A DNA stretch of 64,000 bases from Arthrobacter terrae (lineage in GTDB: Bacteria > Actinomycetota > Actinomycetes > Actinomycetales > Micrococcaceae). Where the stretch lies: the NCBI RefSeq assembly GCF_015708085.1, contig NZ_JADNYM010000016.1:1-64000 (forward strand), in the 5' to 3' direction. Positions 27,797 through 36,409 of the stretch are shown in pieces; the stretch's first letter is position 1, and the number at the start of each line of letters is the position of its first letter. Position numbers and translations under genes: made by a program. Below the pieces are notes generated by a model that did not search any database, was not told the origin of the DNA, and saw nothing but the letters and a program-made list of their open reading frames with translations.

Positions 27797-28739
27797 GGGG
27801 GAGTCGCTGGAGGGAATTGAATGGCGGCTCTTCAACAGCCACGGCAGTACAGCGCGGATCATCTCCGCGGAGAAGGTCTCCGAGGGTGGCTTGGGCGGGT
27901 TCTTTGCCCGGCAGTTTTTCGAAGTTGTGGTGGAGGTGGACGACGGCGCCGCAGCGCCTGAGGGGGCAGCGCCGGAGGGGGCAGCGCAGTCTCCGGGAGA
28001 GCCGGGTTCCCGGCGGGCCGCCTCCGCTAAGGCGAAGAAGCGTACCGGTCAGCGGGGGAAGTCCGCCGGGATCCCGGCCGAGTCCGGGATCGACGCGCTG
28101 CTGCAGGATGCCGACGACGCCGACGGATCCTTCGGCAGCACGCAAGCCGCCGGGGAGAAGGAATTTCCTTCCGTATCCACGGCCTCAGACGGTTTTGCCG
28201 CGCTTCTGGCGGACCTGGCGACAACGGTCCCCGCAGCAGCCACTCCGGTGACCCCGGACGCACCCGTCCTCCTCTCGGGGGCCGGCAAGGTGGTGATGAT
28301 CGTCGGCCTGGCAACGGATCCGATGGACATTGCCCGGTCCATGAGCCGAGTGCTCAAAACCGCGGAAATCAGGACGGCAGGTGCCATTAAAGCCGTCAGC
28401 GTGGACCACGTGGCCGGGCGTCTTGGCCTCGCCGCCGCCCGGGCAGCTGGTGCTGCGGGCGGCCGCACGGTGATCGTTGCCTTCGGCCTCACTCCCGGCG
28501 GGCACGTCCCCTCAGCCGCGCTAAGCGAGGTGGGAGCGGATCAGATCTGGGTGGTGGTCGATGCGGCACGTAAACAGGCCGATACCGCCGTTTGGGTGGA
28601 CCGGGTCGGCTGGGCGGTGGCGGCCGACGCTCTGGCGGTGCTGGGAAGCATGGAAACGCTCACGCCGGGAACGGTGCACGAGCTCGGTCTGCCGATCGGC
28701 TGGATCGACGGTGGACCGGGAACCGGTGCTGATCTCTAG
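27774..28739 (+). CDS. FlhF-like protein without a P-loop
   Basis: 321 residues from GTG 27774, overlapping flhA by 23 nt. Residues 28-54 (RIISAEKVSEGGLGGFFARQ, then FFEVVVE) resemble the FlhF N-terminal domain. A disordered Ala/Pro linker (about 57-130) leads to a domain starting AGKVVMIVGLATDPMDIARS (171-190) and ending LTPGTVHELGLPIGWIDGG, the layout of the FlhF/SRP GTPase fold. The expected Walker A GKT is absent (GLATDPMD in its place), so GTP binding is unlikely. FlhF usually lies between flhA and later flagellar genes and sets flagellar position and number. The name is inferred from context and weak motif matches. Confidence 0.6.
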   Translation: MPNRFQLRGESLEGIEWRLFNSHGSTARIISAEKVSEGGLGGFFARQFFEVVVEVDDGAAAPEGAAPEGAAQSPGEPGSRRAASAKAKKRTGQRGKSAGIPAESGIDALLQDADDADGSFGSTQAAGEKEFPSVSTASDGFAALLADLATTVPAAATPVTPDAPVLLSGAGKVVMIVGLATDPMDIARSMSRVLKTAEIRTAGAIKAVSVDHVAGRLGLAAARAAGAAGGRTVIVAFGLTPGGHVPSAALSEVGADQIWVVVDAARKQADTAVWVDRVGWAVAADALAVLGSMETLTPGTVHELGLPIGWIDGGPGTGADL

Positions 28740-28836
28740 CGGCGCACTCCGGCAGCTTCCCTCGTGTCTGAAGCGCCGCCGTCGCCCGGTAACACCCCCT
28801 GCCGTTCCGCAAAGGCTGCGTTCGGCCAAAACAAGA

Positions 28837-28842
28837 TAGGGT
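28837..28842 (+). promoter_or_regulatory. -10 box for a leaderless csrA transcript
   Basis: TAGGGT lies exactly six bases before the csrA GTG. In actinobacteria a TANNNT box at this distance places the transcription start on the start codon. No convincing -35 box is seen at 17 nt. Confidence 0.55.
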
Positions 28843-28848
28843 CAAACA

Positions 28849-29127
28849 GTGCTGGTACTTACACGAAAGCTCGGTGAAAAGCTTCTCATCGGGGAGGACA
28901 TCGTCATCACCGTCCTCGACGTGCGCTCAGACAGCGTCCGGCTGGGCATCGATGCCCCGCGCGGGATTACTATTGCCCGCGCCGAAGTGGTCGAGGCGGT
29001 CAGCCAGGCCAACATCGCCGCCGTCCAAAGCGATCCCGGCGCCGAGGAACATATCAGGAACCTGCTCGGCCACGCGGTGCCTGTGCCCAGGCCGCGCCCA
29101 GTGGATCCTGAAGCACCCCGGTCCTGA
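28849..29127 (+). CDS. csrA: Carbon storage regulator / translational repressor CsrA
   Basis: 92 residues from GTG 28849. MLVLTRKLGEKLLIGEDIVI then TVLDVRSDSVRLGIDAPRGI is unmistakably CsrA, including the RNA-binding beta-1 strand (LTRK) and the beta-5 strand. The C-terminal 30 residues extend past the model proteins. CsrA dimers bind GGA in mRNA leaders and block translation. With fliW at the other end of the cluster and GGA sites in the fliC leader, the likely main target is flagellin mRNA. It lies 109 nt after the FlhF-like gene and probably has its own promoter. Confidence 0.96.
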   Translation: MLVLTRKLGEKLLIGEDIVITVLDVRSDSVRLGIDAPRGITIARAEVVEAVSQANIAAVQSDPGAEEHIRNLLGHAVPVPRPRPVDPEAPRS

Positions 29128-29146
29128 TCCTGCGGACGGCTGTCCC

Positions 29147-29177
29147 TTGACGGAAGGGGCCCTGCGGGTCCTAGCGT
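29147..29177 (+). promoter_or_regulatory. Possible housekeeping promoter for aldo/keto reductase
   Basis: TTGACG (29147-29152) and TAGCGT (29172-29177) are separated by 19 nt, slightly wide. They lie about 40 nt before the reductase ATG. Confidence 0.35.
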
Positions 29178-29213
29178 AGGTGGTGGGGAATCGCTACGGG
29201 AAGAGGGCACGCC

Positions 29214-30191
29214 ATGAAAAACATCGCATTGGGATCGCAGGGGCTCGAAGTCTCCCGGCTGGGACTGGGATGTATGGGAATGTCGGCGTTCTATACGGGC
29301 AGCGGACAGGACGAGGCAGGTGCACTGCAGACCATTCACCGGGCCAGGGAATTGGGTGTGACCTTCTTTGATACGGCGGAAATGTATGGGCCGTATGCTA
29401 ACGAGGAACTGCTCGGCAAGGCACTGACGGGGTGGCGGGATGAAGCCGTGATCGCCACGAAGTTCGGCACCATGGCGCACCGCGGAGGGGGCGGGCCCGG
29501 GTTGGACGGCAGCGCTGAGAACATCCGGCTGTCGGTTGAGGGATCGCTGAAGCGGCTGAAGACGGACTACATCGATCTGTATTACCAGCACCGGATGGAT
29601 CCGGACACGCCTATTGAGGAAACCGCCGGGGCCCTCGCGGAGCTGATTACCGAGGGGAAGATCCGTCACTACGGACTCTCCGAAGCAGCGCCCGGGACAA
29701 TTCGCCGCGCCCATGCCGTTCATCCGGTCACCGCGGTCCAAACGGAATATTCGCTCTGGACGCGGGACCCTGAGAAGGAAATCCTGCCGACTGTGCGGGA
29801 GCTGGGCATCGGATTTGTCCCCTATTCACCCTTGGGCCGGGGCTTTCTCACCGGACGGATCCGCTCGGTCGACCAACTGGACGAGGACGATTTCCGCCGG
29901 AAGAATCCGCGCTTCGAGGGGGCGAATCTCACGGCCAATATCTCGATTGTGGAGCAGGTGGACAAGGTGGCGGCCGAGGCCGGCGCCACGCCCGGGCAGG
30001 TGGCGCTGGCCTGGCTGCTGGCACAAGGCGGCGATATTGCACCCATCCCCGGGACCAAGCGGATCAGCTACCTGGAGGAAAACGTTGCCGCCGATGCCTT
30101 GACGCTGACCAGCGACCAGCTGGCGGCGCTGAGCGGACTGCCGGCCGCCGCGGGGGACCGCTACGCGGACATGTCGCCGCTGAATAAATAG
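29214..30191 (+). CDS. Aldo/keto reductase
   Basis: 325 residues. The (beta/alpha)8 family pattern is clear: [20 protein letters not shown] at the N-terminus and [20 protein letters not shown] with the catalytic Asp and Tyr. The active-site Lys is in AVIATKFG and the His in LYYQHRMD. The C-terminal NADPH-binding part contains [20 protein letters not shown]. It resembles the AKR subfamily of general stress or aldehyde/ketone reductases; the substrate cannot be told. The ATG has GAAGAGGG upstream. The stop codon is the first of four tandem 15-bp repeats. Confidence 0.92.
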   Translation: MKNIALGSQGLEVSRLGLGCMGMSAFYTGSGQDEAGALQTIHRARELGVTFFDTAEMYGPYANEELLGKALTGWRDEAVIATKFGTMAHRGGGGPGLDGSAENIRLSVEGSLKRLKTDYIDLYYQHRMDPDTPIEETAGALAELITEGKIRHYGLSEAAPGTIRRAHAVHPVTAVQTEYSLWTRDPEKEILPTVRELGIGFVPYSPLGRGFLTGRIRSVDQLDEDDFRRKNPRFEGANLTANISIVEQVDKVAAEAGATPGQVALAWLLAQGGDIAPIPGTKRISYLEENVAADALTLTSDQLAALSGLPAAAGDRYADMSPLNK

Positions 30192-30236
30192 ACGCTGAAT
30201 AAATAGGTCCTGAATAAATAGGTCCTGAATAAATAG
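30180..30236. repeat. Four tandem copies of CTGAATAAATAG (15-bp period)
   Basis: CTGAATAAATAG occurs at 30180, 30195, 30210 and 30225, with three-base spacers (ACG, GTC, GTC). The first copy includes the stop codon of the aldo/keto reductase. The repeats are AT-rich against a GC-rich background. Confidence 0.9.
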
Positions 30237-30263
30237 GCCCCGTCCCGCGCCGGCAGCGGGTTG

Positions 30264-31208
30264 TCAGCGCCCCGAGCTCACCTCATCAGCAGGACCGGCG
30301 TAGGTGACCATCCGCAGGACCGCGGTGCCCTGATCCTCCTCTGTCAGTAGTTCGACGTGCAGGCCACCGAGCTCCGCCAGCGACGCAACATGGGTGCCGC
30401 CGCAGGCAATGCGGGCCTCACCATCGGGCAGGGAGCAGACCCAGTACCGGCGGTCGGTGAGGGCGTCGCCGTCGCGCTCTATCCGTACCGGCGATCCGGT
30501 CAGGACCCAGCTGGCCAACGTTGCGTTAATGGAGGAGGTGATGGCGGCCAATTCCCCGGCCAGGCCATCGGTGTTGAATCCCTTACGGCGCAGCGACTTG
30601 TTCAGCCGGAAAACGTCCACCGAGCCGTGTTCCTGAATCGTCGACGACGCAATGGCAGCGGCGTCGAAGTCGGGGCTGCCCAAAGCATCGGCCCGGGTCT
30701 CCTTGGACCAGCGCGGCGCCATGGCGCGGTTCAACGCCAGCGATGCCGCGTGGCACGCCGTGTGGCCGGCGCTCAGGGCCGCGCGATGACCGGCATCGAC
30801 GACAACCTCGACGGCGGCCCCCTCCGGCAGGTGTGCATCGGCCGGCAGCAGGTGTGCCACCACGAAGTTCCAGCCCTCGGTGCCCTTGCGCACCGGGATT
30901 GCGGCGCCGATGAACAGCTCCTGGCCGTTTGTCGCCGCCACAACGCAGTCCAGCACCGGCCACCCCTGCCCGCCATCCGTACCGGCCACGCGGATCACCG
31001 CCCGGTCCGGACCCTGGTCAGGCCAGCCCGCGTCCACCGGGTGGCACGGGGTGACGTCCAGCAGCACCGCCAGCCTGCCGCCGTCGGACGTTTCTAAGTC
31101 TTTGCCTATTTCAGTGTTTTTGACGAGTTCGCTGTGCAGGACGACGGCGGCGCCGGCTGTTTGCGCTGCGGGGTAGGTAACGAGAGTATCGGCTGCGGGA
31201 AGTGTCAT
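30264..31208 (-). CDS. AlaX-type alanyl-tRNA editing protein
   Basis: 314 residues from ATG 31208. The two metal-binding motifs of the AlaRS editing fold are present: H149-T-A-C-H153 and C269-G-G-T-H273. Such free-standing proteins hydrolyse Ser (or Gly) wrongly attached to tRNA-Ala. The N-terminal 140 residues form the small beta-barrel-like domain seen in longer AlaX proteins. An upstream in-frame start at 31286 lacks a ribosome binding site. TACGCT lies 7 nt before the ATG, so a leaderless transcript is possible. It runs toward the aldo/keto reductase. Confidence 0.87.
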   Translation of the reverse strand: MTLPAADTLVTYPAAQTAGAAVVLHSELVKNTEIGKDLETSDGGRLAVLLDVTPCHPVDAGWPDQGPDRAVIRVAGTDGGQGWPVLDCVVAATNGQELFIGAAIPVRKGTEGWNFVVAHLLPADAHLPEGAAVEVVVDAGHRAALSAGHTACHAASLALNRAMAPRWSKETRADALGSPDFDAAAIASSTIQEHGSVDVFRLNKSLRRKGFNTDGLAGELAAITSSINATLASWVLTGSPVRIERDGDALTDRRYWVCSLPDGEARIACGGTHVASLAELGGLHVELLTEEDQGTAVLRMVTYAGPADEVSSGR

Positions 31209-31302
31209 GAAGAACAGCGTAACCAAAGGGGAGCGGACTGCTCCCGCGGCCGGTTGCGCGTTGCTTGGACTGAACATCAGCAGCACCGGGGAGATTGTGC
31301 CG

Positions 31303-32298
31303 CTAGAGCCACGTCTTTCGTTTGAAAATCGTGTACATCAGGGCACACAGAATCACCATCAGGCCGATCGCGAAGGGGTAGCCGAACGTCCAGGAGAGCT
31401 CGGGCATGATGTGGAAGTTCATCCCGTACACCGAGGCGACAAAGGAAGGGGCAAAGAAGATCGCAGCCCAGGAGGAGATTTTTTTCAGTTCCTCGTTTTG
31501 TGCGGCGCTGGCCTCGTTCTGCCGGTTAGTGGTCAGCGTGCCATCCACGGTCAGTGCGTTCTGCAGCAGCTGGCGGAAGGAATCCGCGCGTGCCGTGACG
31601 TTTTGGACGTGGTCCTGGACGTCGCGCAGCGAGCGTTCCAGCTCGCGGTGCACGTTGGCATCTTCGAACCCAAGCTCCAGATTGGTGAGCATGTCAGTGA
31701 GCGGATGAATGGCCCGCTGAAACTGGATCACCTCGCGGGAGAGCTGGTAAATGCGGCGGGAAACGGTGGGGTCGCCGGCAAAGAGCTGGTCTTCGATCTC
31801 GTCGATGTCATTCTCCAGGCCGGCAATCACCGGCGCGTAGTCATCCACTACCTGGTCAAGGATGGCGTAGAGCACGGCCGCGGGGCCCAGCGCCAGCAGC
31901 GCGGGTTTGTCCTCGAGCCGGCGGCGGACGCGTGCCAGCCCGGGCGTCTCGGCATGGCGAATGGCAATGACAAAGTCCCGGCCGGTGAAGATATGCAGCT
32001 CGCCGAACTCCACCACTTCATCGGCGTCAATATAGTGCGCCGGCCGCAGGACGGTGAAAAGGATGTCATCGTAGCGTTCCATTTTGGGCCGCTGGTGGGC
32101 CTTGATCGCGTCCTCTACGGCCAGCTCGTGCAGTCCGAACTGGGCGGCAACGGAATCCATCTCGGCCGCCGTGGGCCGGAACATGCCAATCCACACCATT
32201 CCGCCGCGTTCGGCAAGCGTGCCGTGAGTCCGTTCCAGGCTGATCGGATCGGCTGTGCGGACGCCATTGACGTAAACCGCGTTGTCGATAATAGTCAC
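31303..32298 (-). CDS. corA: CorA-family magnesium/cobalt transporter
   Basis: 331 residues from GTG 32298. The C-terminus has two membrane helices with the selectivity motif GMN at residues 292-294 (VASVYGMNFHIMPELSWTFG) and ends in a basic tail. The large N-terminal cytoplasmic domain includes LIDQ-like long helices (RSLRDVQDHVQNVTARADSF). CorA pentamers import Mg2+ (also Co2+). GATAAT sits six bases before the GTG, pointing to a leaderless transcript. It is the same direction as alaX and the Lrp regulator but not tightly linked. Confidence 0.93.
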   Translation of the reverse strand: MTIIDNAVYVNGVRTADPISLERTHGTLAERGGMVWIGMFRPTAAEMDSVAAQFGLHELAVEDAIKAHQRPKMERYDDILFTVLRPAHYIDADEVVEFGELHIFTGRDFVIAIRHAETPGLARVRRRLEDKPALLALGPAAVLYAILDQVVDDYAPVIAGLENDIDEIEDQLFAGDPTVSRRIYQLSREVIQFQRAIHPLTDMLTNLELGFEDANVHRELERSLRDVQDHVQNVTARADSFRQLLQNALTVDGTLTTNRQNEASAAQNEELKKISSWAAIFFAPSFVASVYGMNFHIMPELSWTFGYPFAIGLMVILCALMYTIFKRKTWL

Positions 32299-32304
32299 CG
32301 GTTT

Positions 32305-32310
32305 ATTATC
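32305..32310 (-). promoter_or_regulatory. -10 box (GATAAT) for a leaderless corA transcript
   Basis: On the reverse strand GATAAT is followed by six bases and the corA GTG. Confidence 0.5.
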
Positions 32311-32373
32311 CTTCTCCCATGCCGGAACTTGTGCTTTGCCACGGGTGTGGCTGCGGGCCCCGATCCGGCCCCG

Positions 32374-32847
32374 TCACTGGTCCGCGGCCATTCCGCCGAG
32401 CAGCGGCTGGACCCGGTAAGGGATGTGCTCGTGCAGGGCCAGTGACGTTTCGGTGCGGATGACACCGCGGATGCGCAGCAGCGCACGAAGGGCATTCTGC
32501 AGATGGTGAACGTCCGTGGCGGCGATCCGGCACCACACGTCGCCGCGGCCGGAGATTTCATACACCTCCAGTACCTGCGGCTGTTTGCGCAGGGCGGTGA
32601 TAACGCCGTCCAGCTCGCGGTGTGTCACCTCGATCGTCACGAAGGCGACGACGTCGTAGTCGATCGCTGCCAGATCAACTTCGCGTCCGCCGTCGCGCAG
32701 TGTTCCCGAGCGCAGCAGGCGCCGCAGCCGTGTCTGGACAGTATTGCGGGCAACGCCGAGAGTCTCGCCCAGTTCGCCGATCTGGGCGCGCGGATCGCGG
32801 ACCAGCTCCAGCAGCAATTTCAGGTCCATTGCATCAAGTTTGCTCAT
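32374..32847 (-). CDS. Lrp/AsnC family transcriptional regulator
   Basis: 157 residues from ATG 32847 (GGAG 7 nt upstream). An N-terminal helix-turn-helix (MDLKLLLELVRDPRAQIGEL; GETLGVARNTVQTRLRRLLR) is followed by a RAM ligand-binding domain (FVTIEVTHRELDGVITALRK; VYEISGRGDVWCRIAATDVH). Such proteins sense small molecules, often amino acids. It is divergent from an MFS exporter 164 bp away, which is its most likely target. Confidence 0.92.
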   Translation of the reverse strand: MSKLDAMDLKLLLELVRDPRAQIGELGETLGVARNTVQTRLRRLLRSGTLRDGGREVDLAAIDYDVVAFVTIEVTHRELDGVITALRKQPQVLEVYEISGRGDVWCRIAATDVHHLQNALRALLRIRGVIRTETSLALHEHIPYRVQPLLGGMAADQ

Positions 32848-33011
32848 TGGGGTCACTCCGTTTCAGCTGGCGCGGGATAATTTGAGCAGAATAGTCAGTT
32901 CATTGCTAATTTAGCGTTCAATTGATCTTCGCTGCTTCAGTCTATAGGGGAAATAGTACAGTTCTCCGATCGCCAAACACGCCGCCGGAGAGAGTCGAAG
33001 AGGTGAGCAGT

Positions 33012-34268
33012 ATGAGCGTCCTGAGTGAGTTGCGGATGCGTCCCGTCGTGATGGCCGGCCGACGGGGCTGGGATGCCTCGACCTCTGCGCGGCTGGTCCT
33101 CGCCGGTGTCGTCATTTTTACGCTTCTTGTTGGCGCCAACCTGGCCACCCCGCTCTACCCACTGCTGCAGGTTCGGCTCGGAATGAGCCCCTTGGGTGTC
33201 ACGGCCGCCTTCGCCAGTTACGTGCTGGCTCTGGTGCTGGGGCTGTTGTTGTTCGGCCATTGGTCGGACCATATTGGCCGCCGGGCCGCGCTGGTGCTGG
33301 CCGTGCTGATCGGATTGGCCGGTGGCCTCGTGTTCGGCTCGGCGCAGAACCTGCCGATGCTCGCCGCCGGCCGCGCACTGCAGGGACTCGCCGTCGCCCT
33401 CGCCACGGGCGCCAGTGCCGCGGCGCTGCGGGACCTGCTGCCGTCCCGGCCGGAGTGGGCCTCCCGCTTCACCCTGCTGGCCTCCTCCGGGGGTGTGGCG
33501 GCCGGGCCAATCATCGGCGGTTTGCTCTCACTGCTGCCGGACCATACCCGGGCGCCGTTCATGGTCCATGCCGTGGTGCTCGTGCTGCTGCTCGTTCCGC
33601 TGTACCTGCTGGACGCTCGTCCGGCGATCCGGCCCGCAGCGGGCGGAACGGCTTTGGCTGCGCTCAAGCCGCGCCGGCCCGGCGTTTCACGAAAGGCACG
33701 CGGAGCTTTCTGGCTGGCCTCCAGCGTCGGATTCCTTAGTTTTGCGGTCTTCGGCTTTTGCCTTTCCCTTGCTCCCGGGTACTTCGCCCAGGTTGTTCAG
33801 GTGGATTCGCGCCCATTGATCGGGCTTCTCGCGGCATTGACCCTTGGTGCCTCTGCGGCGAGCCAGCTGCTGAGCGTACGGGGGCGGTTGCTGGTTCCCG
33901 TCGGTCTGATCGTGCTTGGACTGTCCGTGCTGCTGATCGCGGCAGCGGGCGTAGCGCACTCGCCGTGGTTGCTGGTGCTGGCCAGTATTGCGGCGGGGGC
34001 AGGACAAGGCATAGCCTTCCGCGTTGTCTTCAACGAGGTGGCAGGCAAGGTGGAACCGGCCCGGCATGCACAGATCATCAGTGGCGTATTCGTCATTACT
34101 TATCTCGGCAGCGCGCTGCCGGTGATCGGGATGGGCGCCGCGGCCAGTGTCTGGGGGCTGCCCGTCGTGGTGGCCGGATTCGCGGTCCTCGTCGCCGCAG
34201 CGTCCGCCGTGCTCGCCGTCGTCGCCTGGCCCCGAATCCACTGCGTTAGCCAGCCTGCCGTCGGTTGA
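33012..34268 (+). CDS. MFS drug/metabolite exporter
   Basis: 418 residues with about 12 membrane segments. The MFS loop motif is GHWSDHIGRRAALVLAVLIG, and the first helix is LVLAGVVIFTLLVGANLATP. It resembles sugar/drug:proton antiporters of the YcaD/AraJ type; the substrate is unknown. I chose ATG 33012 (AGAGGTGAG upstream); a longer frame from 32922 is possible. It is divergent from the Lrp/AsnC gene, which may regulate it. Confidence 0.85.
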   Translation: MSVLSELRMRPVVMAGRRGWDASTSARLVLAGVVIFTLLVGANLATPLYPLLQVRLGMSPLGVTAAFASYVLALVLGLLLFGHWSDHIGRRAALVLAVLIGLAGGLVFGSAQNLPMLAAGRALQGLAVALATGASAAALRDLLPSRPEWASRFTLLASSGGVAAGPIIGGLLSLLPDHTRAPFMVHAVVLVLLLVPLYLLDARPAIRPAAGGTALAALKPRRPGVSRKARGAFWLASSVGFLSFAVFGFCLSLAPGYFAQVVQVDSRPLIGLLAALTLGASAASQLLSVRGRLLVPVGLIVLGLSVLLIAAAGVAHSPWLLVLASIAAGAGQGIAFRVVFNEVAGKVEPARHAQIISGVFVITYLGSALPVIGMGAAASVWGLPVVVAGFAVLVAAASAVLAVVAWPRIHCVSQPAVG

Positions 34269-34444
34269 GCCGCTGCTCTCCAGGGCAGAATACCCCCGTT
34301 ACCTTCCACTGGTTGACTCTGTCCGCCGCCGCAGATGTCTCCAGCAGAGGAGGAGCAGGCCAGCAAAGATTCGCCCGTAAACTTCAGGTAAGCCGCCGTT
34401 GAACCATCATTTTATAGCGGGAACTTCAAATACAACGTCCATAT

Positions 34445-34471
34445 GTTCGGTTCTATAGCCAAACACCGAAC
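34445..34471. promoter_or_regulatory. Candidate operator upstream of PLP enzyme gene
   Basis: GTTCGGT (34445-34451) and ACCGAAC (34465-34471) form an inverted repeat with a 13-nt AT-rich centre, about 70 nt before the start codon. The neighbouring Lrp/AsnC gene makes it a plausible regulator site. Confidence 0.35.
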
Positions 34472-34540
34472 GTTGGCGGCATACTGAGGGAAAGTTTCGA
34501 AAGAATCCCCGATAACCGGGGCAGAGGTGAGGCGGCGCAG

Positions 34541-35704
34541 ATGCTTGGTCCGGATTCCATCGCAGTGCATGCGGGCAGGGAGGGCCTGACCGCCCAGGGC
34601 CTGCACGCCGTTCCGCTGGATATGTCCACTACTGCTCCGCTGACCTCTGTTGAAGAGGGAGGTCTCGCCTACGAACAGATGGCAACCGGAGGGATCCCCG
34701 GGCCCGGTCAGAGCACGGTGTACCAGAGGCTCTGGAATCCCACGGTCGCGCGCTTTGAAAGCGGCCTTGCCACCTTGGAAGATGCCCCGCAGGCCGTCGC
34801 CTTCGCCACTGGCATGGCCGCACTGACAGCGGTTCTATTGGCGGTGGTAGCCGGTGGCCGTCCGCATGTGGTGGCGGTGCGTCCGCTGTATGGCGGCTCG
34901 GATCACATCCTTGCCACCGGAATGCTGGGCACGGAGGTCACCTTCTGCACGCCAGCGGGAGTCCACGCGGCGCTGCGGCCCAATACCGGCCTGGTACTGG
35001 TGGAAACCCCCGCCAATCCGGACCTGCAGTTAGTGGACATCAACGCCCTGGTACGCGCCGCAGACGGCGTTCCCGTTCTGGTGGACAACACCTTTGCCAC
35101 CCCGGTGCTGCAGCAGCCCCTCCGCCACGGTGCGGCCCTGGTGCTGCACAGCGCCACCAAGTTTTTGGGCGGCCACGGAGACGCGATGGGCGGGGTGGTG
35201 GCCACCAGCGCCGAGTGGGCCGTCCGGTTGCGGCAGATCCGTGCGGTGACCGGCGGCCTGCTGACGCCGTGGCCGGCGTACCTGCTGCACCGCGGGCTGG
35301 CCACACTTCCCATCCGGGTCCGTGCCCAGCAGGAGGGGGCCGCTAAGCTGGCACCCGGCCTTGCCTCGCACGAGCTCGTGACCCGGGTGCTGTATCCCGG
35401 GTTGCCGGAGTGTGACCCGGAATCCTTGGTCGGCACGCAGATGTCCGGTCCGGGTTCACTGTTGTCCTTCGAGGTGGCCAGCGCCGAGCACGCGCAAAGG
35501 ATTGCCGGTGCAGTGAAGCTGATAATCCATGCTGTCTCCCTGGGCGGGGTGGATACGCTGATCCAGCACCCCGCCGGGCTCACACACCGCCCCGTTGCCG
35601 CCGAAGCCAAACCGCATGCCACGATGCTGCGGGTCTCCGTAGGGCTGGAGGACCCGGCGGATCTGATCGCGGATCTTATCCAGGCCATTGAATCAACGCG
35701 CTAA
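34541..35704 (+). CDS. Cys/Met metabolism PLP-dependent enzyme (cystathionine gamma-synthase/lyase-like)
   Basis: 387 residues. The PLP-binding lysine is K207 in LHSATKFLGGHGDAMGG; the fold-type I motifs YQRLWNPTVARFESGLATLE and FATGMAALTAVLLAVVAGG are present, as is VLVETPANPDLQLVDINALV. Family members carry out gamma-replacement or gamma-elimination on homoserine esters, cystathionine or methionine. A methionine gamma-lyase-like role is one option, but the exact reaction cannot be fixed. The stop overlaps the convergent Lrp/AsnC gene by four bases, so the two probably form a regulator-target pair. Confidence 0.88.
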   Translation: MLGPDSIAVHAGREGLTAQGLHAVPLDMSTTAPLTSVEEGGLAYEQMATGGIPGPGQSTVYQRLWNPTVARFESGLATLEDAPQAVAFATGMAALTAVLLAVVAGGRPHVVAVRPLYGGSDHILATGMLGTEVTFCTPAGVHAALRPNTGLVLVETPANPDLQLVDINALVRAADGVPVLVDNTFATPVLQQPLRHGAALVLHSATKFLGGHGDAMGGVVATSAEWAVRLRQIRAVTGGLLTPWPAYLLHRGLATLPIRVRAQQEGAAKLAPGLASHELVTRVLYPGLPECDPESLVGTQMSGPGSLLSFEVASAEHAQRIAGAVKLIIHAVSLGGVDTLIQHPAGLTHRPVAAEAKPHATMLRVSVGLEDPADLIADLIQAIESTR

Positions 35705-36219
35705 TACGGAAGTGGCCCCGTGTTGCCCGGCAGATGGGCGAACACCAATGTGGTCTCGGTGTGGCTGACCACCGGGTCTGTCGTGAGATTATCCAGCACC
35801 CAGTCGCGCAATACGTCCGTATTCGGCACGGCAATATGTAATAAATAGTCCACGGACCCGGAGACGTGGAAGGTGGACAGCACCTCAGGAAGCCGCGGAA
35901 CGCTGCCGGTAAACCGGTCTATTTGGTCCCTGTCATGGGCGCGCAGCCGGACGGCAATGAGTGCCTGCACGCTTCTGCCGATGGCGCCAAGATTCAGGTT
36001 CGCGTGAAAGCCCTCGATCGCGCCGCGGTCAATGAGGGCGCGGGTGCGCATGAGCGCGGTCGAGGGCGCGATGCCGACCGCCTCGGCAAGGTCCCGGTTC
36101 GTGATCCGCGCATCCTTCACCAGCGCATCAATGATCTGACGGTCGACGGCGTCCAATGGTTCGGCGGTCCGCGCGCCAGCCGGCGGCGTGCGTCTGGGGG
36201 GTTTCGCCGCTGATGTCAT
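35701..36219 (-). CDS. Lrp/AsnC family transcriptional regulator
   Basis: 172 residues. The HTH is DRQIIDALVKDARITNRDLA then EAVGIAPSTALMRTRALIDR, and the RAM domain contains LIAVRLRAHDRDQIDRFTGS and HVSGSVDYLLHIAVPNTDVL. A basic Ala/Pro-rich N-terminal extension of about 20 residues precedes the HTH. It is convergent with, and overlaps, the Cys/Met PLP enzyme gene. A 10-bp palindrome TATTCGAATA (36234-36243) lies just before its start and could be an autoregulatory site. Confidence 0.92.
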   Translation of the reverse strand: MTSAAKPPRRTPPAGARTAEPLDAVDRQIIDALVKDARITNRDLAEAVGIAPSTALMRTRALIDRGAIEGFHANLNLGAIGRSVQALIAVRLRAHDRDQIDRFTGSVPRLPEVLSTFHVSGSVDYLLHIAVPNTDVLRDWVLDNLTTDPVVSHTETTLVFAHLPGNTGPLPY

Positions 36220-36233
36220 GGAAGCTCCCTCAC

Positions 36234-36243
36234 TATTCGAATA
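36234..36243. promoter_or_regulatory. AT-rich palindrome upstream of Lrp/AsnC gene
   Basis: TATTCGAATA is a perfect palindrome 15 bases before the start codon, in a locally AT-rich stretch. Lrp-type operators are usually AT-rich and palindromic; function is inferred. Confidence 0.35.
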
Positions 36244-36409
36244 TTACCCGCGGAACACTATCAGTATCCGAATTTTATGCGGAACGTCCCGAGTGCCGCA
36301 GGCGGGCCGGCACACGGGCGGCCCGGCACACGGGCGGGAATATCGCTTCTGCGTTCACCCACAGGGAAACCGCTATCCGCCGCTCCCTTCCTGATGGTTG
36401 GCTGTCGGA

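Noticed and set aside
31207-32445. 412-codon forward frame
   Set aside because: It is antisense to corA, whose GMN motif and membrane helices are clear.
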